A stretch of DNA of 64,000 bases, taken from positions 13,718,211-13,782,210 of the forward strand of contig CM075104.1 in assembly GCA_037576195.1 (NCBI GenBank), written 5' to 3'. Below the pieces are notes generated by a model. It did not search any database and was not told where the DNA came from. It saw only the letters and a list, made by a program, of their open reading frames with translations. This DNA comes from Phytoseiulus persimilis (taxonomy: Eukaryota; Arthropoda; Arachnida; Mesostigmata; Phytoseiidae). The position numbers were made by a program, and so were the translations under genes. Positions 58,675 to 64,000 of the stretch are shown here, piece after piece. Each line of letters begins with the position of its first letter. Position 1 is the stretch's first letter.

Positions 58675-61600
58675 TCCGCAACCGAATCCTTTTCGCGAGG
58701 GCGAACGTTTCCATTTGGTGAAAGCTGTCTGAAATTCGGGCTTCAGGGAAAGCCTTTGCGTAGAACAGATCGTTGAAGTTCACACTGTCGCTCGGTGCAG
58801 GATTTGAACGGTCCGTCTGTGACTCGATCAATAACGGTCGTGCGAGCTTTGAAAATGGGCCCTATCGAATGAGTTGAGACGATTTCCTCTCGGTGGGGAA
58901 AACCTCTACTACGTCGGTCATCACCCTGACGGCCACGCTGCCGATGACGGGGACGTCGACGCGGTAATTCTCATGTCGTCGATCTTCTTCCAAGGACGAT
59001 GCGGTCGATACTTTCGAGTTGGGACGGTCAATTCTCTCGATTCGGCGGAGCTTCTTTCATTAAGAGAGCGCGGAACCGGAGATCGGAACGGATGTGAATG
59101 GGACAAGAAATCCTGGGATGAGCTGCGTCGTTTCCCGAGCTTCGCGGCGATTTTCACCGAAAACAACGAGCGAGGTTGCGTATCTGACCATGTTCAGCAG
59201 ATGCTGAGCCGTTGTGATGCTGAATTCTGTTCTGGCCATGCTTCGGGCCTCACGTCGTGCAACGTTCGCGGTCCATGAATTCGAGTCTCGATGCAAGAAA
59301 CTCCGAAACAACAGATGCTCGCTCGACCGAACGAACTGTTCGTTCTTAGAGCCGGCCTGCCGTAGAGAGTTCGTCGGAAAGTCTCATAGAAAGTGGAGTT
59401 CGTTACGACGATTGGATGTGCACTGGTGGCTACATGGCCGTCGTGACCGTTCATCTCGGGTTGATGTGCAGCGGTATCGGCGGTGTCGATCGATTGTATG
59501 TTCCCTCCATCGTCTCACTCTGCTCTCCTCCTTGACGGTATGACCCTATTTTAGCCGCGTTCTTCGCACTCCGATGGCTGGTGATAGCCGGAACGATTAC
59601 CGTTGAGGGCCTTATTAAATCCCAAACAGATAGCCGACAAGTACAGCAATGATCTTGCAGCACGATGGAACGTGATCCTGTTGTACTCAATGTCATTTGA
59701 CTGTCGCTCATCACGTGTAAGAGACTAATAGACCGATGATTCGGTACACTAAACGACTAACGTGGCGGGTTAGATTGGGCGATTCCGAGAGGTCTCGATT
59801 CTCCAAAAAGTGCATCCATTTATCGCTTGCCAACCGCGTCTAGATCACGAAGTAATCTCAGCCAAGCGTGTGGGAAAGAAAAATGTCAGCCGCAGATTTT
59901 CAATATGTCAGATCCTCAAAGTTTTAGATGTCATCTCACTGGCACCGAGAGAGTCGGGAAGGAGCAGGGGACGGAAAAGTCGTCTGTTGGGCAGGGTTCG
60001 CATCGAATCAGAGATCGAATCAGATCATTCCCCCTCGGGAGGTTCAGGGATCAGATGGAACTAGTCGTGAATCGGAGGAACCTGCTAAAGGAAGCGCTAA
60101 CGCTCCATTTCTCCGACCCACATTCACAAACCTCTTCTCCTGATGGAGTGGTCCTGTGTGCAGGAATCCCACGACTTCCGCGGAAGAGTGACGGCTCTGA
60201 ACTCGAAGAAAAAATGGCGACACAACGGAGGCAGTGGGAGTTGTCTGGTTGATGATATTCGTCGACGTTGGAGGGGCGCTTGACAACATTATCAATATTG
60301 CTAGTCTTGTTGGGGTGGGACTCGTACAATTTATACCCTTTTTCCCACTTTGCGAAACGTTGGTGAGGGAACTGTTCCAAGGTAGTGGCAGCGGCAGTGA
60401 GGAGTTTCCACAGGACTCAGAACGCGAGACATGTCCTGTTAGTTGAGCAACACATCTACAATTGGTACACCGGAAGTATCCGGGATCTCCATTCGGGAGG
60501 AGCGACAACAGAGCAATTTAGATGCGCGTACGGGACAGCAATGGCGCGTCCCATTTATGAGGAACGGTTGCGTCGGGAGTCTCGGATAACATTCTCCCTG
60601 AGTTGGTGGAGGTTTCCGATGTACAGAAGTTTGAAAAGAACCTGGAGCGGGAAGATCTCTCGTGTAACGACCGAGCTCCACGATGCGCTCCCGAAGTTGC
60701 GTTGCTAGTAGAACACATCTCTGAAACATCGGCTCCGGGGCGGGGGTTCGTCTGAGCCCTTGGCTCTTCTCGAGTGTGCAAGGCTTATGCACGTACACAA
60801 GGCAAGGTCGCATATAGACTAGTTCGGACTTGGAGAAGGCTGTTGGACTGCAGGGAAATTCCACACTGACGCGTTTCGGGAAGCGGGCGCAAACTTCGCT
60901 GAATGATTTTCGACCCGGCCAACCCCGCTGCTTCTGACGGAACAGTGGAAAGAACAGACCCTGCGAGCTTGTGCGGCTCCGAGATCTCGAGCGAATCCGA
61001 CAGAGCAGCGGAATATTCAAACGGGTCGAGCCCGAAGCGGGGTTCGTGTCGAGGGAGGACATGTCACGAAAAAGGTCATGGAGCCATTTTTACCCGATTG
61101 CGCCACGGAAACAAGCAACAGATGAAGAAGACAGCGGCGAAACACGTGAGCCGGCTACGAACACCAACCGCCGGATTGTTCGCGTCGAGAGCAATTAACA
61201 GATTGCATGCGTCGGGGACCACGTACCAGGGACACGGAGGACGATGACGACAACAATGGCTCCGTGAATTCACGTGACGCTCCGAGGAAAGTGGCGCGTC
61301 CTGTGGAGAGGAAGGCCGAACGTGTGTTCCGTCACTGAAGGCGGGGAGTGCTGCTCCCAAGAACAGGCAAGGGTTGCCATTGGTACGGCGGAACATGTCG
61401 GTACAGGTATCGAGAATTGCAGTAGAATACTACAACAGCTCCGACAAGGTACGCTCTGTGGCCGGAACCCTTTGCTTTGCTAATCGGGCCGCTCTGACGT
61501 AGCCTGGCGATTGCTGTACGCTAAATGTCAGCCCGATCATGGTCCGTAGAGAGCGTGGATTCAGTTGAAGATCCCGCGGATGCTCTGTGGAACAGTGACG

Positions 61601-62263
61601 CATGCTGAACTGCTACGGCGCGCGGAACGAGAATATCGTGCGGGCTGCTCGCGATGCTCATAACTTGCGACAGGGTCGAGGCAACGAACGTGTTAGTTCT
61701 GTTCAGAAACAACCACGAAACACTTCGTCGGATCCAAAAATCGGTGGCCGCTGGAAGTCCGATCCAATCAGCGCGAATCCTAAACAATGAACGCATTTGG
61801 GCGAGCCCCCTCCCCAAACAGTTCGAGGCGGTGACGCGGGAAAGCCGGAATAAGGCCGGCGATGCCAGGAGCGGCGAGAGCGGTCGTATAATCCTGGGAA
61901 GTGTCTTCCAACCAAATGTTATCACCCATTGTTGAGCCTTCGGCGATGTCCACGGAGGTTCGGCTTTGTGTCGCTCAGGAGACAAAGAAACATCAATAGG
62001 CCGTGTGTCGGAGAACGTCGGGCAAACGGCGAGAGGGGCGAAGGCAAGATCGAGAGAGGCAGTACTAGCGAGCGAAGAACAAGAGCGGGGAGGCGCTCGA
62101 TGAGAACCGACTCGGGACGTCACGTCCCCAGCGGCATCGTATCATTCGCCTTGACCTTTTGCAGAGAGCTGGCGCAGAGCGTCGGGAAATCTTGCCTCAT
62201 TGTTGCTGGTGAATGACCCTGGTTGGTGATAGATCCAGCCAACTGAACGAGCGACCGACAGAT
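58675..62263. other. No supportable gene
   Basis: Overlapping open frames of up to 207 codons (60439-61062 minus, 61521-62123 minus, 61654-61935 plus). At 61.6-61.9 kb both strands appear protein-like, and no splice evidence separates them. Confidence 0.35.
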
Positions 62264-62281
62264 TGACTGACTGACTGACTG
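62264..62281. repeat. TGAC tetranucleotide microsatellite
   Basis: Four uninterrupted TGAC units plus TG. Simple repeat with no assigned function. Confidence 0.85.
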
Positions 62282-64000
62282 CTGGCCCGCCGGCCCAAGC
62301 TCACTGACCCTCCAGCATGTGTGCCCTACGCTGCAGTCTCTGGATGAGGTCACGAGGGGCGTGGACATCAGAGTCATCTATTCCTGCCGTGAAGCCATCT
62401 ACGTGAGTCTTCCCCGAGGCCAGCGTCACCGTTGCCACAATTACACAAATCCACAGAGAGCCGGGCTGGCATCCTCGCAACCATTTTTTCCCAGCGCTGA
62501 AATCCGGCCTGTTCCGTACGCCCTGAGACACCCACTTGTGAGACATCTTAACGAGAGATCACAGGTTTCCTACCAGCCTGGAACCCGCCGGTCAACGAAG
62601 ATTCTCCTCGATTTTCCCTCGAAAAGTGCACGTGAAGTGCTCTTACGGTTATCGTTTTGGACGGAATCCGTCAGACCCGGATATTGGGTTCGATCTCGAT
62701 GAGTGTGACCAAGATCTATCAGGAGCCCGGCTGTCCTGTATACGATCGGCTTCGTTTGTCGGGGAACTTGAGAAATTTTCGGTTCGTTGACCACGCGCGC
62801 GAGTTAAGGATGGTGATTTGACCTGTCTCAAAATCCCATGTTTCTCGCCGCACAGCAAACTCGGGTTGAGTCAGAGTGTAAATCCTGAATTCATCGTACT
62901 CTCAGCTGACCCATGTGAACTAGAGAACATGAAAAACTCTGGGGAAGAATTTAAGCATGGAAGAGTGACAGTTAGAGAGAAATCCAGGGTGGAGCAAGAT
63001 TGGCCGCAGGTCCGGAGCTTCACGACTACAGAGACATCAAGAATACTATGGAGCCTCGATTGAATCGACTAAACCGTGTGTGAAAAAGGTTGATACAATC
63101 GGGGGTGAAATCGCAGAAGCCAGTTGAATCGATGCATTCGAGGTTAGACTGTTGACAATCTCGAAGACGGTTTTCCAGAAGTTTCAAGATCGGGTTCAAT
63201 CTGAGGCTCAGCGAATTCTTGTTGTCGGCTCGGGAGACACCCGAGTAAATTTAGCCATGCATCTGGAGAAGATTGCTGAGACATCCTCCAGGCTGGTCTG
63301 ATCATGCGGTTCCGATAATTTAGGATTTGAAGAGGTACTTTCAGGTCGGTCCAAGCATACTCCGATAATCGGGTTGGAGTAGCTACCACGTCGGTCTGGC
63401 CGTCGGAGGCAGCGGCACTCACGTGGAGGCGGCAATCGGCATATTCTGAGTCAGCGCTGCGGACGGGCCGAGGCTGGACAGGACGGCATCCCGAGGATTC
63501 GCGACATCCGCCCCAGACGGCGTTCTCCTGGTACACCACTGGCTAATTGCACTATGAAGTGCCATCCAATGCGGTGACTAATACCTGAACTAACGCGGAA
63601 AGTCAGGATAGCGATTTGTTGATTGCATGAACTATCTAAGACGGCTGATTGGGTGCCACTCGATTTGAGCGCAGATCGACTCGAGCGAGGTCGATTTGAG
63701 CGCAGTTGCTTTGAGGGCAACAAATTCACTCGCGCTGCTGTGAGTGTGGAGTATGAAATGGAGGAAGAAGAAAATCCCTCGCCTGTCCGCCGATTGCAGA
63801 CCACTAGACGAACAAGGGAAGTACGGTTGCTCGGAGAAATATGAAGAGGAGAAATCAACCTAACCTGATCGAGAACGTTTCTCCTTCTCGTGCTAAGCCA
63901 TGTTCCTTCGTCTGATTCATCGAGTGAATGCCGTCACCGAGGAATCTCATGACGCCGTTCCCCGAGCAACCGTAGCTCCTTTGTTCGTCGAGTATTCTGG
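62282..64000. other. No firmly supportable gene
   Basis: A minus-strand frame at 62301-62546 starts with ATG and contains a short hydrophobic stretch (SLWICVIVATVTLASG) followed by DVHAPRDLIQRLQRRAHMLE and a stop. This layout resembles a small secreted peptide precursor with a dibasic site, but the hydrophobic stretch begins about 30 residues from the ATG. The plus strand (62319-62702) is open with the same codon boundaries. Nothing else is supportable to the window end. Confidence 0.35.

Noticed and set aside
1-64000. tRNA, rRNA and CRISPR elements
   Set aside because: Scanning for the GGTTCGANTCC-type B box on both strands gave only isolated TTCGAATC words without a matching acceptor stem. 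No rRNA-like conserved core and no regularly spaced identical repeats were seen.
1-64000. Retroelement or virus-derived proteins
   Set aside because: I looked for reverse transcriptase, integrase, capsid and envelope signatures in the translated frames and found none I could support. Isolated DD or TDG words (for example near 530 and 15.2 kb) lack the surrounding motifs.

Overview
The window looks like nuclear DNA from a eukaryote, most likely an invertebrate whose genome is not CpG-depleted. Base composition is roughly balanced by eye, CG and TCGA are common and TA is scarce. There is a mariner-family transposase fragment typical of animal genomes, several stretches bounded by GT...AG splice signals, and microsatellites. 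I see no long bacterial-type genes, no operon layout, no ribosome-binding-site pattern, and no rRNA, tRNA or CRISPR array.

Most of the 64 kb appears to be intergenic or intronic. TA-poor sequence makes stop codons rare, so open frames of 60-230 codons occur on both strands almost everywhere, often overlapping in several frames. I treat an open frame as a gene candidate only when it also has splice signals with matching phase, an acidic/lysine-rich composition unlike translated noise, or clear family similarity. Every coding call except the mariner fragment is therefore a candidate, and the confidences are meant literally.

Layout. 0.3-1.0 kb: two loci of a degenerate 67-68 bp repeat. 3.67 kb: a purine/pyrimidine-alternating GT/CG tract. 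1-18 kb: otherwise no gene I can support. 18.1-18.6 kb, minus strand: a 165-codon candidate terminal exon. 19.4 kb, plus strand: a weak candidate. 21.1 kb, plus strand: the N-terminal helix-turn-helix part of a mariner transposase, cut off abruptly. 22-50 kb: mostly unexplained sequence with weak candidates at 27.9, 36.1 and 40.7 kb and a perfect hairpin at 43.6 kb. 51.0-55.4 kb, plus strand: the most gene-like part. It holds an isolated exon at 51.0 kb, a three-exon, 188-residue candidate gene at 52.35-53.43 kb followed by AATAAA, and a possible two-exon gene at 54.3-55.3 kb. 57-64 kb: weak candidates, an 18-base poly-C run and a GACT microsatellite.

I found no convincing new multi-gene system. 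The best leads are the small 188-residue gene at 52.3-53.4 kb, the 165-codon frame at 18 kb, the repeat at 0.3-1.0 kb and the truncated mariner copy.
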